Positions 50,901 through 59,182 of a stretch of DNA of 64,000 nt are shown here, piece by piece. The stretch is from Phycisphaerales bacterium. Lineage in GTDB: Bacteria > Planctomycetota > Phycisphaerae > Phycisphaerales > UBA1924. The notes under the pieces are model-generated. The model saw only the letters and a program-made list of their open reading frames with translations. It had not been told where the DNA came from and ran no database searches. The first letter of the stretch is position 1; every line of letters begins with the position of its first letter. The position numbers and the translations under genes were made by a program. Location of the stretch: NCBI GenBank assembly GCA_028289195.1, contig JANQQR010000006.1, forward strand, positions 124,001 to 188,000. The letters run 5' to 3'.

Positions 50901-51527
50901 ATGAGCTCATCCGAGTTCAAATTTGGTGATCGTCTTGTCCACGAGTCCAAGCCCGAATGGGGCGCCGGGGTCGTGACAGCCGCACAATCCATCGAGGAGA
51001 ACGGCCGGGCCTTCCAGCGCCTGACGCTCCGCTTCGACCGCGCGGGGCTCAAGACGATCTCGACGGCGCACGCGCGCCTCAAGCGGGTCGAGAGCGCGGC
51101 CGACATGCCCGACTCCGCGGACGCCCCCGCCGCTGCCGCCGCCAACGGCGCCAGCGGGTGGCTCGGAGCGCTGGAGTCCGGGAACCTCAACGAGGTCATG
51201 TCACGCCTTCCCGAGACGACCCGCGATCCCTTCCGCACGCTCTCGGAACGCCTGAAGGCCACGCTCGGCCTGTACCGGTTCTCGACCCAGGGCGCGGCGC
51301 TGCTGGACTGGGCGGCGATGCAGACCGGCCTGGCCGACCCGCTGACGCGATTCAATCGCCACGAGCTCGAGGAGTTCTTCAAGCGCTTCGCGTTCGAGCG
51401 GGAAGCGCACCTCAAGCAGATCATCCAGGAGGTCCGCAAATCTCCCCCGGCGGATCTGCAGGCGGTTCTCTCCAGCGCACCGCCGGCCGGACGCGACGCG
51501 CTGAAAAAGCTCTACCGCCCGCGTTGA
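50901..51527 (+). CDS. DUF3553-domain protein
   Basis: A 208-residue protein. The N-terminal ~60 residues match DUF3553 (FKFGDRLVHESKPEWGAGVV; FQRLTLRFDRAGLKTISTAH), a small SH3-like module that also occurs fused to UvrD-type helicases. An Ala-rich linker leads to a helical C-terminal domain (LDWAAMQTGLADPLTRFNRH, EEFFKRFAFEREAHLKQIIQ). GGAG nine bases before the ATG decides the start; an upstream in-frame start lacks support. The role is unknown; nucleic-acid or polymerase contacts are possible given the module. A structured leader and extended -10 precede it. Confidence 0.8.
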   Translation: MSSSEFKFGDRLVHESKPEWGAGVVTAAQSIEENGRAFQRLTLRFDRAGLKTISTAHARLKRVESAADMPDSADAPAAAAANGASGWLGALESGNLNEVMSRLPETTRDPFRTLSERLKATLGLYRFSTQGAALLDWAAMQTGLADPLTRFNRHELEEFFKRFAFEREAHLKQIIQEVRKSPPADLQAVLSSAPPAGRDALKKLYRPR

Positions 51528-51766
51528 GCCCGAACAACAGACCCCACAGACGGACCGCAGAGCCGCACCCCGTTCGGCGACGCGCACGGGTATCCGTGCG
51601 CGACGATCAGCCGCTCCGCCTGCCTGGCGACCGGATTATCGGCTCAAGGCGCTCCCGCCCGGCTCGCCCCGTGATGGCACACGATCGTGGCGTGGGGGTT
51701 GCAACTGTGCTCGGTGTCCGCGGGGCTCAGTCGCGCCGCGTGCACGACATCGAGGAGAAATGAGCG

Positions 51767-52066
51767 ATGACCGAGAAGGAATTTCAGGACAAGCTGGGAG
51801 ATCTGATCAGCCAGATCGATGAGCTGCCTGCCGACCAGCAGGACGCCATCCGCGAACTGGCCGACCAGACCAAGAACCGCCACGAGAAGCTGCGCAAGAC
51901 CGTCAAGGACCTGCAGGACTCGATGGACTACCTGCGCCTGAGCATCAAGTACCTGGTGTTCGACCTCGAGGCGACCAAGCGCGAGAACCGCTACCTCCGC
52001 GACATGCTCAGCGGCGCCGGCGGCCAATCCAAGCCCGGCGACAACGACTCGCCCGAACCCAGCTGA
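51767..52066 (+). CDS. small coiled-coil protein
   Basis: A 99-residue, highly charged helical protein: TEKEFQDKLGDLISQIDELP, then QTKNRHEKLRKTVKDLQDS and LVFDLEATKRENRYLRDML, ending in a polar tail. It is probably a dimeric coiled coil. GAGGAG upstream gives a strong ribosome site. Similar short proteins occur in planctomycetes, as far as I recall, without known function. The 239-base gap before it shows no clear consensus promoter. After the stop lies a structured RNA candidate and a strong terminator. Confidence 0.8.
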   Translation: MTEKEFQDKLGDLISQIDELPADQQDAIRELADQTKNRHEKLRKTVKDLQDSMDYLRLSIKYLVFDLEATKRENRYLRDMLSGAGGQSKPGDNDSPEPS

Positions 52067-52080
52067 TCACGACCACCTCG

Positions 52081-52324
52081 GAGACCCCGGGCCGGAGGAG
52101 CGCTCGACGCTGGGCGCGCTCCTCGGTCCAGTGCATACGCCCGCGCAGCACCCGTTGCGACGCCGGCCGGGCCAGTCTCCGCCCGCCGGAAGAGCAGTCC
52201 GATTCCGCCCGGAACCGGAGAAAGAGAGAGCGAGTGCTCCGCGGTCGCCTCGGCGTAGACGAGGCCGAGTGCGAGCCTTCCGAGCAGCCGGCACGCCCCA
52301 TCAGGCGTGCCGGTCTTTCTTTTT
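52081..52324 (+). ncRNA. structured RNA candidate, terminator at 3' end
   Basis: The 280-base gap holds nested pairings instead of a gene. GAGAC (52081-52085) pairs with GTCTC (52175-52179). CCCGG-G-CCGG (52086-52095) pairs with CCGGCCGGG (52163-52171) with one bulge. Inside is a perfect nine-pair hairpin, GAGGAGCGC (52095-52103) with GCGCTCCTC (52116-52124). A second domain has CCGATTCC-GCCC-GGAACCGG (52199-52218) and GCCTCG-GCGTAGA-CGAGGC near 52250. The series ends in a ten-pair terminator. Motifs of RNase P, tmRNA and SRP RNA are not present. It could be a stand-alone small RNA or a long structured 3' UTR. Confidence 0.45.
52288..52324 (+). terminator. strong Rho-independent terminator
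   Basis: Ten-pair perfect stem CCGGCACGCC / GGCGTGCCGG with a six-base loop, followed by TCTTTCTTTTT. It is the clearest intrinsic terminator in the window and faces the convergent DegT gene. Confidence 0.92.
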
Positions 52325-52345
52325 GACCATGCGGCGCCGTGATCG

Positions 52346-53506
52346 CTAATCGCGGTGCAGGTTCTCGCGGGCGAGCATGAGATCGAGCGTCTGCGCGACG
52401 AAGTCCACGTCGCGATCGCTCAGGCGCGGATGGAACGGGAGCGCGATCGTCCTTCCGCTGGCTCGCTCGGCGCGCGGGAAGTCGCCCTCGCCGGTCCCGC
52501 AGCACGCCCTGATGTGCGGCTGGAGATGAATGCACGGGAAATACGCCGCGGCGCCGACGTCGTGACGGTGCATGCCCTCGATGATCCGGTCGCGGTCCGA
52601 CGGGCCGAAACGCTCGCTGAGGCGCACGACGAACACGAACCAGCTCATGAACGTGTCGGGCTCGATGGTCGGCAGGATGACATCCTCGTGGTCGAGCAGC
52701 CGGTCGATGTAGAGCTGCGCCACAGACTGGCGACGCTCGATCAACTCGTCGAGCCGCTCAATCTGCGCGACGCCGATCGCGGCATGGATCTCGCTGAGCC
52801 GGTAGTTGAACCCGAGCCGCTCGTGCTGCAGCCACGAGCCGACGTCGCTCGAGCCGCCCGAGCGCGAAGCCCGGCCCTGGTTGCGCAGCGACCTGCAGGT
52901 GTCGGCGAGGCGCTCGTCGTTCGTGACGATCATGCCCCCCTCGCCGGTGGTGATCTGCTTGTTGGGATAGAACCCGAAAACCCCCGCGTGCCCGAACGAC
53001 CCGATCCGTGTCCGGCCCGATCGGCCGCCGAGCCCCTCGCAGCAGTCTTCGATGAGCTTGATCTCGTGCTTGTCTGCGATGGCCCGGTAGCGCTGCATGT
53101 GCGTCGGGTTGCCGAACACCTCGACGGCGAGGATCGCCTTGGTCCGCGGGGTGATCGCGGCTTCGACCGCGTCGGGATCCATGTTCAGGCTGGTGCGATC
53201 GATGTCGACGAAGACGGGCGTTGCGCCGACGTACAGGATGCAGTTGGTCGAAGCGACGAAGCTGAACGGAGTCGTGATCACCTCGTCGCCCGGACCGACG
53301 CCCATCGCGCAGAGCACCATGTGCAGCCCGGCGGTGCCCGACGAGCAAGCCACGCCGTGCGCCACGCCCACGCGTTCGGCGCACGACTGCTCGAACAGTT
53401 CGGCCTCGGGACCGATCGAGAGGCGCCCCGAACGCAGCACGCGTTCGACGGCGTTGATCTCTTTCTGAGTGATGTCGGGCCGGCTCAGGGGGATCTCATC
53501 GAGCAC
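52346..53506 (-). CDS. DegT/DnrJ/EryC1/StrS family aminotransferase
   Basis: A 386-residue PLP-dependent sugar aminotransferase. Motifs: PLSRPDITQKEINAVERVL near residue 6, ACSSGTAGLHMVLCAMGVGPGDE in outline, TTPFSFVASTNCILYVGATP, EDCCEGLGG (Asp/Glu), the PLP Lys in FGFYPNKQITTGEGGM, and LGFNYRLSEIHAAIGVAQ. Enzymes of this family transaminate nucleotide keto-sugars for glycans or polysaccharides. No other sugar-nucleotide gene is adjacent, so the substrate is unknown. The GTG start fits the conserved N-terminus. Confidence 0.93.
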   Translation of the reverse strand: MLDEIPLSRPDITQKEINAVERVLRSGRLSIGPEAELFEQSCAERVGVAHGVACSSGTAGLHMVLCAMGVGPGDEVITTPFSFVASTNCILYVGATPVFVDIDRTSLNMDPDAVEAAITPRTKAILAVEVFGNPTHMQRYRAIADKHEIKLIEDCCEGLGGRSGRTRIGSFGHAGVFGFYPNKQITTGEGGMIVTNDERLADTCRSLRNQGRASRSGGSSDVGSWLQHERLGFNYRLSEIHAAIGVAQIERLDELIERRQSVAQLYIDRLLDHEDVILPTIEPDTFMSWFVFVVRLSERFGPSDRDRIIEGMHRHDVGAAAYFPCIHLQPHIRACCGTGEGDFPRAERASGRTIALPFHPRLSDRDVDFVAQTLDLMLARENLHRD

Positions 53507-53583
53507 TTCGGGCGGACTCCTTGTTCGCGGGTGCCCGTGAGACTATCGGCTCGCGAGGGGTCTTGGGTCGCGAGAGCTGCTGA

Positions 53584-55128
53584 TCAGGGCTCGCCGCCCG
53601 TGCCACCCATGACGCGCGCGATGGTCTCGCGATCATCGCCGGCGTGGCGCACCGCCAGCCAGGCGGCCTGCACCCGGAAGACCGGAGGCAGGTTCCCCCA
53701 GCCCCGTGCGATCGAGCGCAGATGGTCGAGACGCTCTCCGGTCCACCCCTGCTCGTCTCGGGCGTCGAGGATCGTCGCCAGCGCTTCGGAGCGGAGCCCG
53801 GGCCACACCAGCGCCGAGCCCTCGGCCCAGGGTCGCGGCGCGGTCTCCCGGAGCAGGCCCGCGAGCATCGCCTCGCAGAGGGCTTCGTCGTTCGCCACGC
53901 CCGCCGCATCCGAAAGCCACCCGAGCATCGCTTCGGCGTCAGCCTCGGCCAGACCCGCTGCCGCCGGCGGGACCGCCCGCTCGAGCAACACCGCGTCGCG
54001 ATCCTCGCGCTGCGCCGCCGCCAGGATCACCGACCAGGAGTCGACGGCGAGATCGGGACGCTCCTCCGGCAGGGTCTCGGTGCACCACGACAGCAGCGGC
54101 GGGTAGCCGGAGCGGAGCGCCGCCTCGAGCGCCGGGCCGAGCGGTGCCGAGCCATCGAGCGCCGGGCCGAGCGCCGCGATGATCCCGAGGATCTCCGAGT
54201 CATCCCCCGTGCGCTCCAGTTCTACGAGCGATTCGGCGCCCGCGGGTTCCGGCGCGGCAAGCGCGATCAGCGCGAGGCGCAACCGGTCGCTGAGTGAATC
54301 CGCGGCACCCAGACGCGCCGACCACTCCTGCTTCCCGGCTTCCGGATCCAGTTTCATCCAGACGAGGAGGCTCTCGCTGCTCAGGCGCGGATCGGAGGCG
54401 TACATCGTCGCGAGCCAGCGCGCAAAGCCCGCCGCCGAGGGCCAGGGGTTCCGATTCAGAGAATCGATGATCAGCGCGGCGCTGGCCGCCCGCTCTTCGG
54501 CGTCGCGATCGGACGCGGAGAAGCGTGCATCGGCGCGGGCCGACGCGTCGGGCTCCCCGAGTTCGCCCTGCATGAGAATCCCGAGCACGCTGATGGGCAG
54601 ATTCTCCGACTCGGCCAGCCTCGCGGCGTCCTGCGGATCCACGTGCTGGCCGACTTCGAGCCGGCGGGTATGGACGACCAGTTCGAGAAACTCGTCTAGT
54701 TCGGGCCAGTCGAGCAACTCGCTCAGCTGATCGTCGCTCACCAACGACAGCCGTATCGCCTCGCCGAGGATCGCCGCCTGCTCCGCCGGGTCTTCCAGGC
54801 CCGACAGCAAGAGCAGGTTCACCTCCGGGGGTTCTTCGAGCTCGGCGAGGCCGAGCAGGCCCTGCCGGCGCAGCGCCGGGCGTGCGCTCAGGGCGAGCTG
54901 ACCGAACGCCGGGCGGAGCGTGGGGTCGCGAAGGATGCGAAGGGAACGGACGAGCTCGGGGTAGACCCGCCGGCCCGGGGGCGCGAGCGCTTGCGTCAGC
55001 AGTTCGGTGACCTGCGCTTCAGCGGCCTCCTGGACGGCGCGGCTGTCATTGCCGGAAGAACCCTGACGCGCGTGCGCAACGCTCGCTGTCGCGGCAAAGA
55101 GAACGAGCACAATGTGCAGCCGCTTCAT
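53584..55128 (-). CDS. exported HEAT-like repeat protein
   Basis: A 514-residue protein with a signal peptide (RLHIVLVLFAATASVAHA). The remainder is helical, rich in Ala, Leu and Glu, with repeated helix pairs (RPALRRQGLLGLAELEEP; DPAEQAAILGEAIRLSLV; DSEILGIIAALGPALDG; RPDLAVDSWSVILAAAQ) resembling HEAT repeats. No enzyme motif. It lies just downstream of dnaA on the same strand, 25 bases apart, but an extracytoplasmic protein is unlikely to act in replication. Function unknown. Confidence 0.75.
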   Translation of the reverse strand: MKRLHIVLVLFAATASVAHARQGSSGNDSRAVQEAAEAQVTELLTQALAPPGRRVYPELVRSLRILRDPTLRPAFGQLALSARPALRRQGLLGLAELEEPPEVNLLLLSGLEDPAEQAAILGEAIRLSLVSDDQLSELLDWPELDEFLELVVHTRRLEVGQHVDPQDAARLAESENLPISVLGILMQGELGEPDASARADARFSASDRDAEERAASAALIIDSLNRNPWPSAAGFARWLATMYASDPRLSSESLLVWMKLDPEAGKQEWSARLGAADSLSDRLRLALIALAAPEPAGAESLVELERTGDDSEILGIIAALGPALDGSAPLGPALEAALRSGYPPLLSWCTETLPEERPDLAVDSWSVILAAAQREDRDAVLLERAVPPAAAGLAEADAEAMLGWLSDAAGVANDEALCEAMLAGLLRETAPRPWAEGSALVWPGLRSEALATILDARDEQGWTGERLDHLRSIARGWGNLPPVFRVQAAWLAVRHAGDDRETIARVMGGTGGEP

Positions 55129-55153
55129 CCGCCCAGTGTAGCGGCGCCCTTCC

Positions 55154-56602
55154 TCAGGATCGCTGGATCTGGCGCTCGATCTGGGCACGCAGGTCGCGCA
55201 GCCTGAGGTGGGATCGCTCCTCGAGCTCTTCGGCTCGCTCGTCGCGCTCGATCCGACCCTCGAGCCTGCGGCAGGCCGTGATGGCAGTCGAATGATTGCG
55301 GCGCCCCAGGTCGGCCGCGATCTCCGGGAAACTCCGGGTCGTGAGCCTCCGGGCGATGCTGACGACAAGAGACCGTGCCAGCACCACCCGCTTGTGCCGG
55401 CTCTTGCCCCTGATCTCAGACGGTTCGACCCCCAGTTCGGCGCAGACGTCGTGGAGGATCTGCTCGACACGCACCGGGCGTCGTGACGCGGGCGACGATG
55501 TCGGCTCGAGCGCCTTGCGCACGACCGTCATCGGCACCGGGCCGGGCCGGGGCGATTGGTCGGGGAGAAGACGGACGAGGGCATCGAGCCGGACCACAGC
55601 GCCGGCGAGCTCCCGCACCGAACCCGGGCACCCCTCGGCGATGGCCGCGGCCCCGGACGAGGTCAGCTCGAGCCCTCTGCGGCGCGCCAGCGACTGCACG
55701 ATGGAGCACCTCGTCTCGCCATCGGGGGCGCCGATCTCGACGACCATGCCCGCGTTGCAGCGCGAGATCAGGCGCTCGCTGATGTCCTTGAGGTTGCTCG
55801 GATGCTCGTCGGACGCGATCGCGATCCGGGCGCCCGCCATCTCCAGCGCGTCGAACGTCTGGAGCAACGCCGATTGGGTCGACGTCCTCCCCGCGAGGAG
55901 ATGCACATCGTCGATGCACAACAGGTCGAGCTTGCGGCAGCGAGCCTTGAACTTCTCGACCGTGTTCTGGCGGACAGCGATGACGTACTCGCTCGTGAAC
56001 TCATCCGCTGTGATGCACCGCACCCGGGCCTGCGACCACTGCTGCGCGGCACGATGCGCGAGCCCCTGGAGCAGATGCGTCTTGCCGACGCCGCACTCGC
56101 CATGGACCACCAGGGCGCTGAACGAGCGCTCCTCCGACGTGTCCAGCAGCGTGAGCGCCGAGCGGTGCGCCAGGCGGTTCGATTCGCCGACGATGAACGT
56201 CTCGAGCGTGTGGCGCGCCGGACCGGGCTTCGACGGCTTGCGCCTGGGGGCGGGGGCGACGCCCGGCCCTGCACGGTCCCCGGACGTCGCCGGCGAGGTG
56301 ACCCGTGCGGGCGCTGCAGGCGCAGCACCCCGATCGACGCGCCACCGGACCGGGAGATCCATCCGCCCGGTCTCGGCGCGCGCCACCTCAGCGAGGGGTT
56401 GAGCGAAGCGGCTTGAGAGCCAGCTGGCGTAGAACGGGCTGGTCACCCGGACGGTCACGCCCTCGGGGCCCAGCTCCAGCCGGGCGTTGTCCCGAAAGTA
56501 GCGCTCGAATCTCGTCCTGCCGACTCGCTCGGCGAGCAGGCTGGCGATCCTCTTGCACGTCCTCGATTCGGTTCCTTCCGAAACGGCCTCGGTGATGGAC
56601 AC
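55154..56602 (-). CDS. dnaA: chromosomal replication initiator DnaA
   Basis: A 482-residue AAA+ protein from GTG 56602. Domain I is at residues ~10-85 (RIASLLAERVGRTRFERYF). A Pro/Arg-rich linker follows. The ATPase domain starts at LETFIVGESNRLAHRSALTL, with Walker A GECGVGKTHLLQ, Walker B LLCIDDVHLLAGR and the arginine-finger region SERLISRCNAGMVVEI. Domain IV has the DnaA signature helix-turn-helix LGRRNHSTAITACRRLEGRI near residue 455. The usual GGxGLGK Walker A is slightly altered (C-G-V). dnaN and recF are not adjacent. The upstream non-coding region has origin-like features. Confidence 0.9.
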   Translation of the reverse strand: MSITEAVSEGTESRTCKRIASLLAERVGRTRFERYFRDNARLELGPEGVTVRVTSPFYASWLSSRFAQPLAEVARAETGRMDLPVRWRVDRGAAPAAPARVTSPATSGDRAGPGVAPAPRRKPSKPGPARHTLETFIVGESNRLAHRSALTLLDTSEERSFSALVVHGECGVGKTHLLQGLAHRAAQQWSQARVRCITADEFTSEYVIAVRQNTVEKFKARCRKLDLLCIDDVHLLAGRTSTQSALLQTFDALEMAGARIAIASDEHPSNLKDISERLISRCNAGMVVEIGAPDGETRCSIVQSLARRRGLELTSSGAAAIAEGCPGSVRELAGAVVRLDALVRLLPDQSPRPGPVPMTVVRKALEPTSSPASRRPVRVEQILHDVCAELGVEPSEIRGKSRHKRVVLARSLVVSIARRLTTRSFPEIAADLGRRNHSTAITACRRLEGRIERDERAEELEERSHLRLRDLRAQIERQIQRS

Positions 56603-56901
56603 TGCGACGGTCCTTGTCCGCGAGCTGCAGCAGCCCGCCCAACACGCCTCGACTTGAGTCCGTTCACCCCTCCACCGAAGCACGCTCCAGGCCCACTGGG
56701 CACACGACACCTGTAGAACGCGGTTCACCGCGGCCCTGGCCTCGTGTGCGTCATGTTTCTGCTGAGGCGCTCGTCGCGTCGTGCGACTCGCGTCTCGGAT
56801 GTGCTTCCGTGGCTCGGCCGTCGTGGCCCTGAGCAACACAAGCTACGACGATCCGCGAGCCGGTCAACCGTACAGATCATTGACGCACGCAGGTCGCGCA
56901 C

Positions 56902-57014
56902 GAATTGCTCAGATATGCCCGGAATTGCTGGGGAAAATTTTTCGATTGTGTACACGCCACGTGTCGCGCACAGCGTCAATACAACGTGGACAACATCGAG
57001 CACGATGTGGAAGA
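56902..57014. other. candidate replication origin beside dnaA
   Basis: In the 428-base gap upstream of dnaA there is an AT-rich island in otherwise GC-rich DNA. It holds a direct repeat GAATTGCT (56902-56909 and 56922-56929, 20 bases apart) and AAAATTTTT (56934-56942). Two DnaA-box-like nonamers lie in the same orientation 21 bases apart: CGTGGACAA (56985-56993) and TGTGGAAGA (57006-57014), each with two mismatches to TGTGGATAA. The remaining part of the gap (56603-56900) is GC-rich with no evident element. Confidence 0.35.
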
Positions 57015-57030
57015 CTGCGGCGCACGATGT

Positions 57031-58008
57031 TCACGAACGCTCGGGCGCGAGCGGAAGCACCATGGCGTTGCGGAGCGCAAAGCGCTGGAAGCCAAACGAC
57101 TTGTACATCGCCATCGCCGGTTCGTTCCGCAGATCGACGGCGCACGTCAACTCCCGCTCCGAGCGAGAAGCGATCTGCCCGATCGCGCGTCTGAGCAGCC
57201 AGGCCCCCATGCCGCGCCCGCGCAGGCGGGGCCCGATGCCGATGTAGACCAGTTCGACGGAAGCCTGCTCCGGGGTGGGATTCAGCAGCACCGCCCCGCA
57301 GGGTTCTCCGCCCAGATACACGACCGTCCACATCTCGGGGTCGTAGTGCCCCGTTGCGCGATGGCTCTCGATCACGTCGCTGGTCCGGCGCAGGCCGCAC
57401 AATTCGGGGCAATCGAGCGTGCCGATGTACGAGTCCTCGAGCGCCTGCACGATGTCGGCCTTATCGACCTCACCCGCCGTGCGCAGGTCGACGGGCACCG
57501 GGGCGTCGTGTCCCTCACCCCCTCCGAGTTTGCCGTCCGATCCCCTCCGCGGGCGCCTGAGGTAGGCCAGCTCGGCGATCGTCGACCACCCGGCGGCCTT
57601 CAGGCCGCTCGCGGCGCTGGCTTCCGACGGCTCGAGCAGCGCCTGGGCGATGACGACGTCGTCGAGGGCCTCGCAGGCGGCGTTGACCACGCGGGCCAAC
57701 TCGATCTCGCCCGGCGGGTCCGACGGCGTCGAGACGAAGATCATGGCCGACCGGCCCGCTCCGACGACCGCCAGGCATGTCTGGCGGGCGGCCCCGGACT
57801 GCGGATCAAAGCTCGCCCAGAGGTTCCGAAGATCGATCCCGTGGGCCTCGGCGGCCATCAGGAACCTGTCGACCGCTCCTGGCGTCTTGGCCTGGTCCCC
57901 GAGCATCCGCTCGATGGCGGGTCGCTGGCGCGGCCCCAGGGCGCGGGCGATCGGCGCCCCGGCCCCCTCGGCGTGCCCCATGGGCATGCTGATTTGCGCT
58001 CCAGACAA
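57031..58008 (-). CDS. GNAT family N-acetyltransferase
   Basis: A 325-residue protein from TTG 58008, where GGAGG lies seven bases upstream; a later in-frame ATG (57987) lacks such a site. The C-terminal GNAT domain has the acetyl-CoA loop in IGIGPRLRGRGMGAWLLRRA (residues ~260-280) and the final NEPAMAMYKSFGFQRF block. The N-terminal half (ARQTCLAVVGAGRSAMIFVS; DDVVIAQALLEPSEA) looks like a second, degenerate GNAT lobe. Substrate unknown. It ends 428 bases before dnaA, the gap being the possible origin. Confidence 0.88.
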   Translation of the reverse strand: MSGAQISMPMGHAEGAGAPIARALGPRQRPAIERMLGDQAKTPGAVDRFLMAAEAHGIDLRNLWASFDPQSGAARQTCLAVVGAGRSAMIFVSTPSDPPGEIELARVVNAACEALDDVVIAQALLEPSEASAASGLKAAGWSTIAELAYLRRPRRGSDGKLGGGEGHDAPVPVDLRTAGEVDKADIVQALEDSYIGTLDCPELCGLRRTSDVIESHRATGHYDPEMWTVVYLGGEPCGAVLLNPTPEQASVELVYIGIGPRLRGRGMGAWLLRRAIGQIASRSERELTCAVDLRNEPAMAMYKSFGFQRFALRNAMVLPLAPERS

Positions 58009-58096
58009 GTCGATCCTCCGGGGCGTCAGGGGCGTATAGACCCGCCCTCCGGGCCTAGGGTATGCTCACCCCTTCCGATTTGAAGGAGTTTTGGCC

Positions 58097-58738
58097 GTGA
58101 TGACCGCCATTCGCCGTCTGAATGCCGCATATCTCGCCGTCGCCTGCCTCGCGGCGGGCCTGGGTTTCCTGATCGCCGGCGCCCCGGCGATCGCCGCGCC
58201 CGAGCCGGACGCTGTGCCGCGGCGCTGGGAATTCCGCATGGAACCCGGCGATCTCCGGATCGCCTGCGTCTCGACGCCCAACGGCGAGCCCCGCGCGTAT
58301 TTCTACATGACCTACACCGTCACCAACGCCACGGGCCAGGACCGCTTCTTCGCCCCCCGCTTCGAGCTGGCGACGGACAACGGTGAGATCGTCCGGTCGG
58401 GCAAAAACGTCCCACCGGAGGTCGCCGACGAGCTGATCCGGCGGATCGACAACCCGTTCCTCAAGAGCGAGATCGACGTTCAGGGCCTGCTGCTGCAGGG
58501 TGACGAGTACCGGCGTGACGGTCTGGTGGTCTGGCGGGCCGACGACCTGCTGGCGGACGAGATCAGCGTCTACGCCGCGGGATTCAGCGGCGAGACCCGC
58601 ACGATCGACCGCCCGGACAATGGCGAGCCGATCCTGCTCCGCAAGACCATCATGCTCCGCCACTCCACCCCGGGCGACCTCGATTGCCGCGACGACCGGA
58701 CACTCGAGCGCATCTCGACCCGCTGGATCATGCGATAG
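58097..58738 (+). CDS. secreted protein of unknown function
   Basis: A 213-residue protein. AAGGAG (58083-58088) lies eight bases before the GTG at 58097 and eleven before the next codon, ATG 58100; either could start. A signal peptide (AAYLAVACLAAGLGFLIAGAPAIAA in outline) is followed by a beta-rich domain (RAYFYMTYTVTNATGQDRFF, FELATDNGEIVRSGKNVP, DEISVYAAGFSGETRTI). The pattern of strands suggests an immunoglobulin-like fold. I recall similar proteins in planctomycetes. It is transcribed towards rpmA, which has its own promoter. Confidence 0.8.
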   Translation: MMTAIRRLNAAYLAVACLAAGLGFLIAGAPAIAAPEPDAVPRRWEFRMEPGDLRIACVSTPNGEPRAYFYMTYTVTNATGQDRFFAPRFELATDNGEIVRSGKNVPPEVADELIRRIDNPFLKSEIDVQGLLLQGDEYRRDGLVVWRADDLLADEISVYAAGFSGETRTIDRPDNGEPILLRKTIMLRHSTPGDLDCRDDRTLERISTRWIMR

Positions 58739-58770
58739 ACCGGCCCGAACGCCTCTGCGGGGCTCCGTTC

Positions 58771-58799
58771 TGGAAAAATCTCGGGTGCACGGGTATATT
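58771..58799 (+). promoter_or_regulatory. probable rpmA promoter
   Basis: TGGAAA, 17 bases, TATATT. The -10 matches five of six positions and is conspicuous in this GC-rich DNA. It predicts a leader of about 70 bases before rpmA. Confidence 0.5.
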
Positions 58800-58876
58800 G
58801 CTCGGCTCGGCTTCGGGCGAGGGCCCGGCCCCCTACCACGACCGCGGACGCACCGGCGTCAGACGAGGACAGCGCG

Positions 58877-59182
58877 ATGGCTCACAAAAAGGGACAGGGA
58901 TCGACCAAGAACGGTCGCGACTCGAACCCGCAGTACCTCGGCATCAAGCTCTACGACGGCGAGCGCGCAAACTCGGGCTCCATCATCGTCCGCCAGCGCG
59001 GCACGCGCTTCAAGCCGGGCTTTATGGTGAAGCGCGGCAGCGACGACACCCTGTTCTCGCTCTGCGAGGGCACGGTCGTTTGGAAGTCCAACGGCAGCGT
59101 GCACGTGGACCCCGATGACGGGTCCATCGCCAAGCCCTTCTACCTGTACCAGGGCAAGAAGCAGGCTACAGCGAACGCATAA
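58877..59182 (+). CDS. rpmA: 50S ribosomal protein L27
   Basis: A 101-residue protein beginning [20 protein letters not shown], the universal L27 N-terminus that reaches the peptidyl-transferase centre. The beta-barrel part follows ([34 protein letters not shown]). It starts directly with the mature form, so no Firmicutes-like N-terminal processing. rplU, its usual upstream partner, is absent here. Its stop overlaps the convergent hemW by 17 bases. Confidence 0.96.
   Translation: MAHKKGQGSTKNGRDSNPQYLGIKLYDGERANSGSIIVRQRGTRFKPGFMVKRGSDDTLFSLCEGTVVWKSNGSVHVDPDDGSIAKPFYLYQGKKQATANA

Noticed and set aside
51690-51720. Sigma-54-like TGGCAC element upstream of the coiled-coil gene
   Set aside because: The -12 GC is preceded by G instead of TT and the overall match is poor compared with the site at 35341.
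52131-52349. 72-codon open frame in the gap after the coiled-coil gene
   Set aside because: Arg/Pro-rich, runs through the strong terminator, and the region is better explained by RNA structure.
56603-56839. 79-codon N-terminal extension of DnaA
   Set aside because: The extension is Arg/Cys/Ala-rich without family similarity, and DnaA domain I begins just after the GTG at 56602.
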